DNA from: Rallus limicola
Lineage: Eukaryota > Chordata > Aves > Gruiformes > Rallidae
Assembly: GCA_022605955.1 (NCBI GenBank)
Contig: JAKCOZ010000005.1
Span: 53,197,762-53,261,761, forward strand
DNA length: 64,000 nucleotides
Reading direction: 5' to 3'
The notes under the pieces were generated by a model. It was not told where the DNA came from and made no database searches. It worked only from the letters and a program-made list of their open reading frames with translations. Positions 26,551-39,137 of the stretch are shown in pieces (the stretch's first letter is position 1; each line of letters opens with the position of its first letter). The position numbers were made by a program, and so were the translations under genes.

Positions 26551-29500
26551 ACTTATTGAAGAAGCTTCTCTGCCCTTAGGAAAACTTTTACTTAAAATAA
26601 GAGACTTTTAGAACAACTTGGTATCGGGCTTACTTACAGTAAGCAACTGCCACTGAGTGCTTCAAAGTTCTTACCTTAAAAGACCACTTATTGCATAAAA
26701 AAACATGGCTTTCCAGGAGCATCACAAAGTGGAGTTACACACTCAGAGGTTAACTGCCAGGTTTAAAGAGCTTATACAAAGTCCATTTTTGCAGACTTTC
26801 TATGATACAGTCTTTAATTGACCGATTGCTGTTTAAACCTCCTACCTTCTTCAGTACCCCAGTGGACACAATTCATTTCTCCTTGCTGGACAAAGGTAAC
26901 TTCATACCTTTTTAAATGCAGCTATTTTGCCCCAGTATATTGTTCTTCACTAATCAATTTTTATGACTGTAGTAACATGACCAGATTTTTGGGTGTTTGA
27001 AGATGCTCAGAGAGTTGCAATGGAAGTTTCCAAAGCCTTATTATTTTTCTCTGTAAATCCCAACCAGATCCTTCAGTTCTTCCATCCACGTGCCTGAGAT
27101 CTTCAGCTCTACCCATCCAAACTGTTTGGGTTTTTTTGTCTTCTTTTCCTATTGTACCATTCAGTCCTCTCTAATCCTCTTCTCCCAAGCTCAGACCATG
27201 TCTTGTCTCTTCATTTTTTCTCCTCCAATCTGTTGCTTTGCTGGATCCTCGTCCCAAACTATTTCTCTCCCTTTCCTTTCCCCATTCTTTGCCCCATCAG
27301 TGCTTTATGGTTTGGGTGGTTTTTATCCCCTTCATCTTGGCTGTATGTCATCCTAGCTGTCCTCACACAGCCTTTCTGTTTACCCAGCCAAGTGCTACAC
27401 AACCCTTCAGCAGTAATTGAACAGAAAAATCCAGCTCCACTTTCACTACTGCAGCATGCAGCACATGGCATCCCATGGGGCCACAGCCTGTTCTCCACAC
27501 TAGTTGCATGTAAGAGGGATCACACATCTCAGAGGCTGTGCAATCTTCTGAGACTGAAGCTGCCACCTTCAAAAGTATCAACAAAGTCAGAAAAAAACAC
27601 TGAAATGAGCCTTATAATTTGGTGGATTTTCACAGCAGCAGCTAAAGGCAGAGCTGTAACCCCCAAAATTACACCTGCACTGAATTTTAATATGCTAATG
27701 GTTTCTAATGAAATTAAGCAAAACAAAACAAAAAGCCTTGCCCATATTATTTTAAGACAGTCAAGGAAAATATGCTTCCTGTTCTCTTTTATTCCTGGTT
27801 AAAGTGCTAAACATTGTTCTCAACTGCTTTTCACCAAAAAAGGATAACAGAAAAAACCCCCAAAACTTAACCCCTGCCTTAAATGAATTTTAGAGTGGGA
27901 AATCTTAGGGGCAGTATGGCAAAAATATAAGTCACTGAAACCAAGCTTTCTTTAAGGAAGTATTGTATTTATAAGGACTTGTGAGCGTGCAAGCACACAC
28001 ACCCTGAAATAACTCCGAGATCATCTTGCTTTCTGTAAGTGGTGTTCCCCTTTGTTAAACAACAGAAGTTGGTGTTGATAAATACATACCATTAGTTTAG
28101 CTCAGAAAACAAAGGCCATGTGTATCCTCAACATTTGGTGTTAGGACTGATTTATACCACCATAAATTTACATTTGATGAGAGGATTGTCATTGTTGAGG
28201 GCTAAAGCTTTCGTTCTTTCTAGAATGCAGTCAGAGTGAACAGTAGGAAGTTCATTTACACTTACAGAAGCTAGGATTTTGGCTATGCAAGGACTATGAA
28301 AGCAAGCACTTAATAAAGTATTTGAACCAGCTAATTTTTGGTTTTCATGTTTTCCACTTAGTTCAGTGAATTTTTCCTTCTGTTACCTTTTTTATCCCCC
28401 TTTTTTCCTTCATCTTACGTTGTCCACAGAAATATTACAGTTTTTAAAATATTAGGTGGTCTGATGGGTCTGGTGAGCCTTGTCTTCATGCACAACAGCT
28501 AAGTGGACTGATGTTATAGACAAAACTATGCAAGTAAATATCATTTTGAAAAAAAAACAAGCAAACCTTTGTGGTGAAGACAGAAAATAGAGCTCTGTGC
28601 TTGAGCATCTTAATCAGATTTGTCTCAAAAATTATCCTGGTTGTCTGAATGGATTGAGAACTGGTGACCAAAAGCTGATTTTCAGGAAGGAAGATTTGAA
28701 GTGCCATTTATATCAGTGCACAATCCTATGCTAACCACAAAAATTTAATCACTAGAGCTGTACAGACCAGACTTGAAACATCTTGCCTCAACTTAATACA
28801 GATTTAAATCAGAGGGTACGTAACTAAAATGCAAGGAATTTCTTTGGCTCTACAAGGAGGAATCATATCATGACCTGGCCATGGATACAGAATTTGCATA
28901 TGGCAAGAAATATGAAACTATGCCAATAAAGTGTTTCCATAAAGAAACACAAATCTTTCAGTCTTTGAAAGAGTATGAAATAAATTCCTTTGTAGAAAGA
29001 AGAGTATGAGAGAAAGAGTATAAGTATAGAGAGAATGAGTATGGCCATGCAAGATGTAAATGAAGAGAAACCTGAATTTGAGGTGGGATCATGCACCCGT
29101 CTTATAAAAATGGTGGGGGTTTTATGCAGAATAAGGCATTCTTCAATGAATTTCCTAAGACTCAGTTTATGCAGGGAAATGCTAATGTTATTGTGTAAAT
29201 GAAGCTGCTGGGCCAACTCAAATCAAGTTTGGACTGCATCCTATAAAGTCTGTCTGGTTAAAACAGGAGTAAGCATATGCATTCTCATCGCCTGGATTTG
29301 AACAGTAGTCTCCAAAATAGCTTCGTTCAATATTTGGCAGACAGAGAACACAGAAGAAAAGCTGAATCTTCAATAAAATTGTAACTTGTATTCACAAGAC
29401 TAATATAGACCCGAGTAAGGTACTTTGAAACTGCGCTAAAGAACAAACAGGAAGATGGAGCAAGAGACAGTCAACATGGCAAGAAAAGATGTCAGTGCTT

Positions 29501-32274
29501 CTGTGGACTTGACAGATCCCCTGAATGAGAAAAGGAAATCAGTTCCACATGGCAGCTAGGAGCCAATAACAAGTGAATGATAAGGACAGGAGATGGCAGA
29601 AGAAAGAAGGAGCTGGATTAATAACTTGAAGAAAAGGCACAAGGAAATGGACACTCGAGGTATTGCTTACCTGTAGTGTTGATTACTTGCAGTACATGAG
29701 AAGCACACGTAGCGTATTCTGTCATCCTTAAAAATAAAGCTGGGTTACTGGGGGCAGGCTCTTTTTGCAATTAGTTTCATCGTCAGAAGAGTAACTATTC
29801 ATGGTGTTTGTGGAGATGCACTAGTCCAGCCCCTTTGAGCCCTAGCTGATGCTTAGACATAAAACATTCCTTTAACTGACCAGTCTAGGTGGAGAGGATG
29901 AACTTTCCCGTCATAACTGGCCAGAGTGAGGACCTGTGATTGCCCTAAACTGTGCTGGTGCATAACAGAATGAGCACTCCAAAACTTTCAAACCTACTAT
30001 TATCCATCTTAGATTTCATTATTCAGCCCTGGCTCCTTCCAGCTGAAACTGTTCTGGCTGTATAGTAGAGCTAGATTCTTTCCATTACAAATCTTATGGA
30101 AATCCATAAAGCAGAATTTTCAGAAGCTATGCTATTTGTTTTCAAATTCATTATTGAGTCTCTGAATTAATGCGAAAGCAATACTTATCTAGTGAAATGT
30201 TATGGAGAAAGGAGCCCACCTTTCACTGATATCTTTTTTTATAATTTTCCTATTTTAAGAACTCACATAGAAGGAGTCTGGCTTCCTGCAGTCATCTGAG
30301 TCTGATGGTTATTCCTGTCACTGGTCACATCACCCTGGAATGTTCTCAGGAGGTATCTTCTTCCAGGTTCTCACAGTACCATGGGAATAGCAAATGTTGG
30401 TAATGCTGTGGCTAGTGGCACTTCCCAGGAGATGGGTCTGGATTGTGCCTGGTCATTAATTGTTTTGAATAAGGAGATCAATAAAGGGAGTAAGATTAAG
30501 AGATCCTTGATCAGAAAGAGTCACCCTGCATAACAAAAGTCAGATTCAGGCAAAAACTTACATTATGAAGCTCATAGCTCTTCTTGGCATTGCTTTAAGT
30601 ACTTTTAAATAAGGTTCTGAGTGTTCTTAGACACAACAAGGGATGGTGAACCCACCACTTGCCAACCGTAAGTTTGGGAAGCCATTGACTGTCAGCACAA
30701 AAGCAGTGCTCTCTTTTCTCTAACATGAATTGGTCCAGTGGCCTGCCTACTGGTTTTTGTAATATCTCTCACAAGCAATATAGTCATTTGAGCTCATTTG
30801 AGGATCTTCCTGGCCAGCAGAAGCAAACCAGCCATGAATGGGTTCACTGGGTGTGCTGGCTCAGAAGCAGTTCCAAAGCAGTAAGCTTTGGAAATTTGGC
30901 CTTGTGCACGTTTCAGGGAACCTAAATCTTTTAACTTGTCCACAAAGAAGAATTAAGAACAACATGCATTGGAAGCATTTTGGAAAATGCTTTAGTTCAA
31001 TTCTTCTTCATGTTCATATAACATGTAATTTGTTAAAACAAAAAAAGGTTAACTTAAAAATCCTTGAAATAGTGTGGTGTGACATTGTCTGCTTTCTTCT
31101 TTATTTCTGTTTGTTTTCAAAGGTAAAATATTGGTGGAATCAACATGATTTCAGCATTGATTCATACATTTCTTAAGCTGTAACAAGCTTAAATGTAAAT
31201 GCAAACTTGCCTAAACTTTGTTCATGGGCAAGGCTGACCACACATTTGGGCTGGCACTTCCACTTTGTCAGAGAAAGAATCTGCCACCCTTTCTTTCAAG
31301 GGTTGGTATTATTCACTTTATTCTGTGCTGGTTATTTCAGTGAAGCTGTCGGTGCAGGGAGGTACTTTGAAACATTCAGAAAAGGGACAGAATCTAGCTC
31401 TACCTCATTACCACGGCTATAGTGGAATGGTAAAGGCAGAATAAATTGCCTGGTGTAATTATGTATATGCCAGATGTTCTTAATCATTCCACTTCAAGCC
31501 TCCTTTACTAACTGCAATTTTGAGCCTTTTTCCAAATCTAAAGGAATTGGTAAACATGAGTAATTAAAAAGAAATTAAATGGATTTTAGAAGTGAATTAC
31601 TGTAGTTCCTGCAACACTATATAATATAATTAGCACCTCTAAAATCAATCCGGGCTAGAAGATGGGCTTTATGTAGCACAAAGGATGTTTCATTTGTGGT
31701 TTGCACTGAAAACGTAGTCATCATGTTAGTGTGGTTAAACATCTCAACAGAACCATACCAGGCAAGGAAGGAGAAATCTATTCCTACAGCTGATTTATTA
31801 AAATAGAAACAGAAAACCATATCTCAGCTGGTGTAAATCACAATATTTGCACTGACTGTTACATGCTGAACTCGCACCAGCTGAGCCTGTGACCCATCCT
31901 CCACTTGGATTCATGCAAGCAAAGGTTTGTCAGTAGCCCTATTCATGAGAAATTATTTTTGGATCTGTAGCCAGAACTCCTCTTTCAGAGGAGACAAAGT
32001 TCCTGTAGCTGAAAGCAGAATATTAGTTAATTTCTCTTTTTCTATCCTGTTGATATTTGGAATTTCTTTTGCTTCCCAGTATTCTGAGGATATGAGGGAA
32101 AAACCAAAGCTTTTCCAAAGAAAACATATTTCTAACCAAATGGATCTTTAGAGGATCAAAGACACCTGTGTTTTCTCAGAGCTCTGTGACATTCCATAAA
32201 AGCTCCATTTATCTAAGAGAATACAGGTGTTAGCAACAGAGGAAGGTGAGTAAGTGTGGGCTATCTGTTACAGG
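26551..32274. other. non-coding DNA between two opposed LTRs, no gene recognised
   Basis: About 5.7 kb of AT-rich DNA. A 216-codon open frame lies at 27152-27802 (+) but begins at TTG, sits in pyrimidine-rich low-complexity sequence and resembles no protein family. I do not call it a gene. No retroviral gag, pol or env-like sequence was seen between the flanking LTRs. Confidence 0.55.
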
Positions 32275-32451
32275 ACTGGAAGATACAGCAGTGTAGATTG
32301 GAGATTACCTCTGGAGGTCTGTAGTCCAATTTACTGCTCAGCCATGATTTTGTCCAGCTGTGCCTTGAAAGCCTCCAAGGATGGATAGTGTAGGACCACC
32401 CTGTGCTGCTTGCACTATCACTGCAGCACTGAAAAAAAATTCTCCTTGACT
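32275..32451 (-). mobile_element. CR1 LINE fragment, abutted by an LTR
   Basis: 'gagattacctctggaggtctgtagtccaa...' and 'tgccttgaaagcctccaaggatgg...ggaccacc' are CR1 minus-strand blocks in order. The terminal repeat is degraded. The sequence switches directly into the LTR at 32452, and no CR1 continuation was recognised beyond 33009. Either the LTR inserted at the edge or the rest of the CR1 is lost. Confidence 0.75.
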
Positions 32452-33009
32452 TGATTTCAGCTGAGATAGAGTTGCTTTTCTTCATAGTACCCAGTATGGA
32501 ACTATGTTTTGGATTTGTGCTGAAAGCAGCTTTGATAATACAGAGATGTTTTTGTTGTTGCTGAGCAGTGCTTACAGAGTCAAAGCCTTTTCTTCTTATC
32601 ACGCTCCCCAGCTGGTAGGATGGCTGGGGGTGCACAACGAGTTGGGAGGGGATGCAGCTGTTCCCAACTGACCCAAGGGATATCCCATACCATATGGCAT
32701 CATGCTCATCTTATAAAGCTGGGGAGAAGAAGAAGGAACCTTGAGAGTGATGATGTTTGTCTTCCCACATCACTGTGATGGAGACCTGCTTTCATGGGGA
32801 TGGCTGAACACCTGTCTTCCCATGGGAAGTGGGGGATTTGTTCCTGGGTTTGTGTTGCTTGTGTGTACGGCTTTTGCTTTACTTATTAAACTCTCAACTT
32901 ATTAACATTCTCACACTCTTCAGAATCTCTCCCCCATCCCACTGGGGAGGAGGGGACTGAGCTAAAGCTTGTGTGCTGCTTAGCTGCTGGCTGGGGCAAA
33001 ACCATGACA
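32452..33009 (+). mobile_element. solitary avian ERV LTR, plus orientation
   Basis: It starts TGATTTCAGC and ends AACCATGACA. A TATA-like 'cttataaagctggggag' lies near 32710 and a poly(A)-signal-like TTATTAAAC near 32885. It shares long blocks with the minus-strand LTR at 26012-26550. No primer-binding site, polypurine tract or viral coding sequence follows, so it is a solo LTR. Confidence 0.92.
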
Positions 33010-33505
33010 CTCATGAACATCCAAAATGACAATTTTTGGGTGTTTTCCCTTGTTATATTGTTTGCCCCTACTGAATCTGCCTTTGTACTCTTTGTAATTA
33101 CCCTTCAAATTGTTGAATTAGTCTCCAAGCCTAATCCTTCTCCCTGCCAGAGTAACAAACCCAGCTCCCTCACCACCTTGTTGCAGGGCATGTGCACTCT
33201 TAACTTATATTGAACCTGGTGTTCACCATAATCCCCTGGTGCTCTTCAGCAGGATTGCTGCCTAATGAAGTATATCCCAGGCTGCAAAAGGGAATGGGGT
33301 TAATTCCAGGTGCAGAAATTTGCACATATTTTTGTTAACTCCATGAGGTTTCTGTTGCCCCAGTCAAGTTTCTCAAGATCTCTTTGGATTCAAGAAAAGT
33401 TTCAAAAGAGATAAGAATCCTTTTCTACATATTTGTGCTAAATACAAGGCACCTTCTCAACTTATTCCCAGTAAATTCTTCATTTCCACTTAATTATCAT
33501 CATCC
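33010..33505. other. non-coding spacer
   Basis: Nothing recognised between the LTR and the next CR1 fragment. Confidence 0.5.
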
Positions 33506-33790
33506 AGTGCAGGGCCACCAAGATGATTAAGGGAGTGGAAAACCTTCCTTATGAGGAGAGGCTGAAGGAGCTGGACTTGTGTAGCTTGGAAGAGAGGAGA
33601 CTTAGGGGTGACCTTATTAATGTTTCTAAATATATAAAGGGCAAGAGTCAGGAGAACATAGCCAGTCTCATCTCAGTGATGGCCAGCAATAGGACAAGAT
33701 TGGTGCAATGGGTGCAAGCTGGAGCATGGGAAGTTCCATGTGAATCTAAGGAGAAGCTTTTTCACTGTGATGGTGATAGAGCACTGGAGC
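33506..33790 (+). mobile_element. CR1 LINE ORF2 3' region fragment lacking its end
   Basis: 'agtgcagggccaccaagatgattaaggg', then 'aggagaggctgaaggagctgga', 'agagaggagacttaggggtgacctta' and 'gcaagctggagcatgggaagttcca' are CR1 blocks in canonical order on the plus strand. The conceptual product contains the CR1 'YEERLKELDLCSLEERRLRGDL' type segment (92-codon frame at 33523-33801). The normal CR1 3' end is missing, so the copy is broken on both sides. Confidence 0.9.
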
Positions 33791-35201
33791 TTTCTGTGTG
33801 ATTCTTGTTTGCATAAACACTTAGATACATATACACTCAGAGTGTCTATCATGTGTGTTGCCTGCCTATTGACTCTCACAGCCAACCAGTGCCTCCTCTC
33901 ATGGTTGCAAGTTGAAACATGGACCTTTGTTTCAACCACTTGTATGCTAGAGGCACGCAGAGAATGCAAAGGAAAGCGTCTTGCATCATACTGGTGAGAT
34001 GCTCATCTGCTTCCTTTCAAAGACAGTGGACCAGATCTTCTGCTGCTGCCCCAATTAGCTTTCACTGCATTGAAGATGTGGAGTTATGCCAACTTACAGC
34101 AGGGCCACAGCAACAGCCCTTTAAGGGTTTTTGCCTTATTTAACTATTACCATTTGTTACAGGATCATTCATTAGATGCAGCATAAAGTACAAGTGTTTT
34201 TATTAGGTTTTTCAGCTCTCCTTTCCTGTTAGAAGAGGGTTCCACTGTCAAATGAATATTAGAAGAACATTAAAGTCTTAGCTAACCCTAATCTTTATGG
34301 TTTCATTCGAGTTCATAATATATTTTTTGGTTTATCCTATGAGCTGGGAGCTATCTATTTGAGGGACTTAGTCCAAAGATATAGTATAAGCAGATAGTTT
34401 GGTTAAGCTGATTTTTGCAGTTTAAGTGGGTCTAAAGCACATCATGCCTGGGATTATCTTTATACTTGTGGTTAAATTTGACAGAATTTGAGCATTCTCT
34501 GTGTATTGTGGTGTATTGCTTAGAAAGTAAAAGGCAGCTAAGTTAGTGGTTTGTATGTAAAGGAGCATTTGAAGGAGCAAGTAGATGATTTACATTTTCA
34601 TTCTTTTGTACATCAGTCAGGGAGAAAGTAAATATTTTGGCAGCTTAGATCATGTGATAGTGAAACAAGAGACCTCATTAATTCAGGTATTTCAGATTCA
34701 GCAACAGCATAAAGGAGGGATTATGACTGCCCAATTTGATCCAACTCGAAAAAATCTAAATCTAGACCAAGGTCAGGTACATCACAAATGAAGGAATGAT
34801 ATAAATTATATTTAATTTCCTGAGAGCTGTGATAAAATTAAGATAGGAGAGCTGAGAAGAGAGTCTAATATACCTCTCAGCCCTATCAAGCCTCACATGT
34901 TCATAGCTGATTTAAAAGGATGATCCATAAAAAAACTGAAGAATTTTCTGGTTTTATTCTTGTAAGAGTTCTTGTCTTTCTAGGGATGGGCATTCATGGA
35001 GTCAAATGAGATTCAGTTGTGCAATATTGTTTAGCAAATGTGTTTGTGCCCTTTGTCAGTAACTAGAAAAAAGACCACGCTTTCCTTTCTTCATCCAGGG
35101 CATAACTCTGTGATAAGCTGTGCTTTTCCTCCCATGGAACTCCAAATCATAGCACAACAATGGGCTTTGCCATCTTAGATTTAACATTCACCCTTTACAG
35201 T
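33791..35201. other. non-coding unique DNA, no gene recognised
   Basis: No exon, RNA gene or mobile element was recognised in these 1.4 kb. Confidence 0.5.
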
Positions 35202-35753
35202 TGTTGTGGTTTAACTTGGCAGGCAGCTGAACACCCCACAGCCTCACTTGCTTTCCATCAGTGGAATGGGGGAGAGAATTGGGGGGAAAAAAGAGGTAAA
35301 ATTAATGAGTTGAGATTAAAAAAAGTTTAATAGGACAGAAAAGGAAGGGCAAATAATAATAATACTGATACAAGAATATACAAAAAAACATGCACGATGC
35401 AATTGCTGACCACCCACTGCTCAATGCCCAGCCAGTTCCTGAGCAGTGGCCCCTGACCCTCGCTGGCCGGCTTCTCCCAGATATTCTTTTGCTGATCATG
35501 ATGCTGTGTGGTATGGAAAATCCCTTTGGCCAGTCTGGGGCAGCTGTCCTGGCTGTGCCCCCTCCCAGGTTCTTGTGCACCCCCAGCCTCCTCACTGGCA
35601 GGGCAGAATGAGAAAATGAGAAGTCCTTGACTGCTTGGCAACAACAAAAACATCGATGTGTTATCAACCTTGTTCTCATCCTAAATCCAAGCCACAGCAC
35701 TATACCAGCTGCTGGGAAGAGAATTAACTCTATCCCAGTCAAAACCAGGAAAA
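35202..35753 (-). mobile_element. solitary avian ERV LTR, minus orientation
   Basis: On the minus strand it runs from a TGG(T)4GACTGGG-like start near 35747-35753 to TTAAACCACAACA at 35202. It contains the 'gataacacatcgatg' and 'ccaagcagtcaaggactt' blocks shared with the LTR at 13162-13803, a poly(A)-signal-like CCTATTAAAC at about 35325-35334, and 'tctcaactcattaat'. It is closer to the 13162 copy than to the 26012/32452 pair. The exact right edge is uncertain by a few bases. No viral internal region is attached. Confidence 0.9.
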
Positions 35754-36070
35754 CAGTATAGACTTGCTTATAGCAGACCTTTCCTCACAAACAGAGCAGG
35801 AGCGGGGCCTTGGATGAGTCCTGCACCACTGCTCTTGCAAAGCATTTCCTTAAGCTTAATTTATTTTGCAGAAGCCAGAAAGGAGGGAGCAGCACTAGCT
35901 AGGGGAGAGACAGGCAGTGGAAACAATGCTGCTTTACAGTGCTTTACACTGCTGGCTGCTCAGTGGTTATTCTAAGATTGGCTTTTGTTCCTGTGGGTGA
36001 AAACTGGCTGTACTTTCTCCAACATTTTTTCCATCTCTTCAATAACTTTATTTGCATGCACATGGGATTC

Positions 36071-36115
36071 TGTGTAAGCATGTGTGTACGTGTGTGTGCA
36101 TGTGTATGCATGTAC
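36071..36115. repeat. imperfect (TG)n / (GTGTAYG) microsatellite
   Basis: Alternating purine-pyrimidine tract rich in TGTG and GCATG units, interrupted by A and C. This composition favours Z-DNA and length variation. Confidence 0.8.
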
Positions 36116-37189
36116 ATTTTTATATAGGGGGATGTGTACATTGTGATTTGAATTGAAAGCATGTTACTACTTTCTCTTGCAGACTACGGGCTCTGTTCTC
36201 AACAACTAATGTTGTATGTTTTCACTCCTGCTTGAAAAAAACACCCAGTATTTTCTTAGTTCATATTAGATCAGATCTAGATAACAGTGGGAAGGAATTC
36301 AAATTGCCCTCTAGCCCAAGCTCCTTTTTGCTTCCCAATTTCATAAAGGTTAGACACGTCTGTGAAAGCTGCTCTTTGTGTTCTGCTTGCTTTCTTTGTT
36401 CTCTTCACCCAGGTAACTAAAATCCTCTGTCCCCGTCCAAAGACCAGACTGTAACAGCTGACTCTTCAACTCAAATAGCAGCAGTCTAGAGCAGAAGCGT
36501 TTGTGATTGATGAAAGGGGAGGATGGCAAAATACCTACAGGCCACTGAACATTCAGCTAGGGCCAGTGGAGAGTGCTAATTAGAGACATTGCATCATTGA
36601 CCTGCAATTAAATGGGAAAGGAAACAGGTCTGTTTACCTTTGTTGCATTTTATTCAGTCTGTAAAAGGAGCGACTGCCTCTCCAGGATTTTGCAAAGCAT
36701 GCTGTGCATCTGATGCTGCCCACAGAGCACCGCTCCAGCAGTGAGTGAGAGGTGCTGGGCAGCAACGAGGCTTCGGCACTGAACTGAAAATTCAGCTGGG
36801 CTCTGAGAACGAAGTCTCTATTGCTGTGAAATGTAGTCGTGCAGAGCACCTCACACACACGTACATATCAAAGTCAGGTTAAATGAATGTTTAAAAAGGA
36901 AAGAAACCCACGGCGGGTTTAAAGCACTGAGGTTAGTGTCACTCCTCTGCAGTCAGCGCTGCGAGCACTGCACAGGCAGAAACCATGAGCCCCTTTCCCC
37001 ACTGAGCTCAGGCAGAAGGCTGTGCATCCAGCGTTTCATTGGCCTGGGATCATGTGCAAGCTTGCATCTTATTGCCAAGGGTTGGTAAGCCAAACATTTA
37101 CATAAAAGACATGTAAGTGATGGATCTGGGGTGTTGGCCTGGCACAAGAATCTAATGCTTTCACAGCTGCCAGGTGTCAAGAAATTTAA

Positions 37190-37222
37190 AATAATAGTAA
37201 TAATAATAATAGCAACAACAAC
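37190..37222. repeat. (AAT)n with (CAA)n microsatellite
   Basis: AATAATAGTAATAATAATAAT is followed by AGCAACAACAACATC, two adjoining trinucleotide runs. Confidence 0.85.
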
Positions 37223-39111
37223 ATCAAATACCTACTTTCTGTAACTCAACCTAAACTGGTCTTTGTGCTAGATTAAACCCCATCTCTCCTCTGTATACCT
37301 GTGTGTCACAGGCTTGTCCCACATTATGAAACTTAAATTTAGAAATCTTCAATTATCATCCTTCATTCTGCAACAGCAAGTCCAGAAAGGGAAAAAGGTT
37401 TTTTCACCCCACAAGCCATCCCCTTCTTCTGCTCTCAGGCATCAGAATAAATGAGGGTAATAATTTCTTGTCTCATCCTATCAACAGAGACACTTTGGGA
37501 GGTTTCACCTTGCCCAAATGTGGACCCTTCAGATGGATCTTTGGATAAGAAGAGCACACTGCTGCTTTCAAATCTCTGGGACCAGCAAACAGAAATCTGG
37601 TGAGCAAAATGTATTTTCAGATTAAAAATCTCACTTACTGAAGTTAGAAATGTCATTACCCTCTTTTGAAGGATCCTGAGGTCACTCTCTATCACTTCCT
37701 GGTTTGCTGATCTCTGTATGATCAGTTCTTGGTTGCAATTGTCTGTTTTAGGATAACATTTTGCTTCACTTACTTGGGATTTTACTGCTCAGCATGAAAA
37801 GGTGTTTTTGACTAATGAAAATAGGAACTAATTACTGTAGCTAGCCCTGTACCAGCAGCTTGGCTTGGCTGGACACCAGTGTTCAACTTGAACATAAAAC
37901 TGCAAACCAGAGTGATCAAGGCAGAGGTCTGAATACCCACAGGGGAGCACCCCGCAGGGGCACTGAGGTGTTTCTGCAAAAGGGGGAACATGCTACCCCC
38001 TTTGAGTGCGTGATCAGTTGGCAGTGCCAGCAGTGGTGTGTGACTGCATGTGGAGGAAGCCCCTCCAGCATTGGTGAACCTCAAATCAGAAACTTGGAAT
38101 GCATTGTAAGCTGAAATTTTCTTCTCCCAAGAGGGCTGGAGACTGCCATTGCAGGGGAGGAATGGCCAGGCCACCTTACGCATCTCTAAGGAGAAATCAC
38201 CCAACTTTCAAGTCCTTTCTAATAAACAACCCAAGAAGCTCATCTGCCTTTGCTGGATCCCCAGGTGGGTCCTCAGTCACAAGGGTGAAGAATTTGCTAT
38301 TTGCTACATGCAAGCTCCGAACAACTTGTCTCTCTTAGGAAAGCCAAAGTAACGCTGACTTCATGCACACAGGATCAACTGAAAGTTGTATACTGCCTGT
38401 TTTCAGTACACATTTTCATATGTGTGACATGGGAAACGAATCCAGTGCTTGTCTAGGTATTTGTAGGTGGGTTTTACCTGCACTGGGAGAAGGGGAAGGC
38501 TACATCACGCAGCCAGGCTGACACCGTGTTCAGGCAACATGGCAAAGAAATGCAACTCCACAGAGACGTTATGCAAACTGCTTCCAGATGGGTCAGAAAT
38601 ACAAGCTGGAAATGACAAATGAGGGGACTAATCACATAAAACTTGTAGAGGGAGAGAGATGCTCCCAAACTGCCAATGCTGAAAAAGCCTTACTTGACCA
38701 TTCCATCTGAATACACATTTACCATAAAGCAGGTGGACCCACCAAAGGTTAAAAAGAATAATCTGGGTAATAAAAAGTCTTGTAGCTGAAATATGGAATT
38801 GAACCAAGAGAAGGTGTAAACATGGTAGCCAGGCTACTGTAACCGAGCACTGCTGCAGTCTGCATGCCCAGGAACAGGCAGTTCGTAGTTATTTGCTGTT
38901 TGCAGGGGAATGTTTTACTGGATCAGAACCTCAAAGAACAGGTGAGATTTATCCACACAAAGGCAGTGCATCTCAGGAAGGTTCTAGGTTCTGAATTTAA
39001 ACCAAGAAGAGAAAGAGATGCTCATAAAGCACTGCTGATGAGACCTATCTAGATGTTTAACTTTCAGAAAAAATTCTGCTTAGGCATCCTTTTGCATTCC
39101 TGTCACACATG

Positions 39112-39137
39112 TGCACACACACACAGACACACACGCA
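39112..39137. repeat. short (CA)n microsatellite
   Basis: CACACACACACAGACACACACG-like dinucleotide run with one G interruption. Confidence 0.8.

Noticed and set aside
27152..27802. 216-codon open frame, the second longest in the window
   Set aside because: It starts at TTG with no upstream ATG in frame, lies in pyrimidine-rich low-complexity DNA, has overlapping frames on both strands and resembles no protein family.
26551..32451. A provirus bounded by the LTRs at 26012 and 32452
   Set aside because: The LTRs are in opposite orientation and no retroviral coding sequence lies between them.
32261..32635. 124-codon minus-strand frame
   Set aside because: It straddles the CR1 fragment and the LTR, so it is composed of repeat sequence.
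33523..33801. 92-codon protein-like frame
   Set aside because: It is the C-terminal part of a broken CR1 retrotransposon ORF2, not a host gene.
35302..35742. 146-codon minus-strand frame
   Set aside because: It lies entirely within the solo LTR at 35202-35753.
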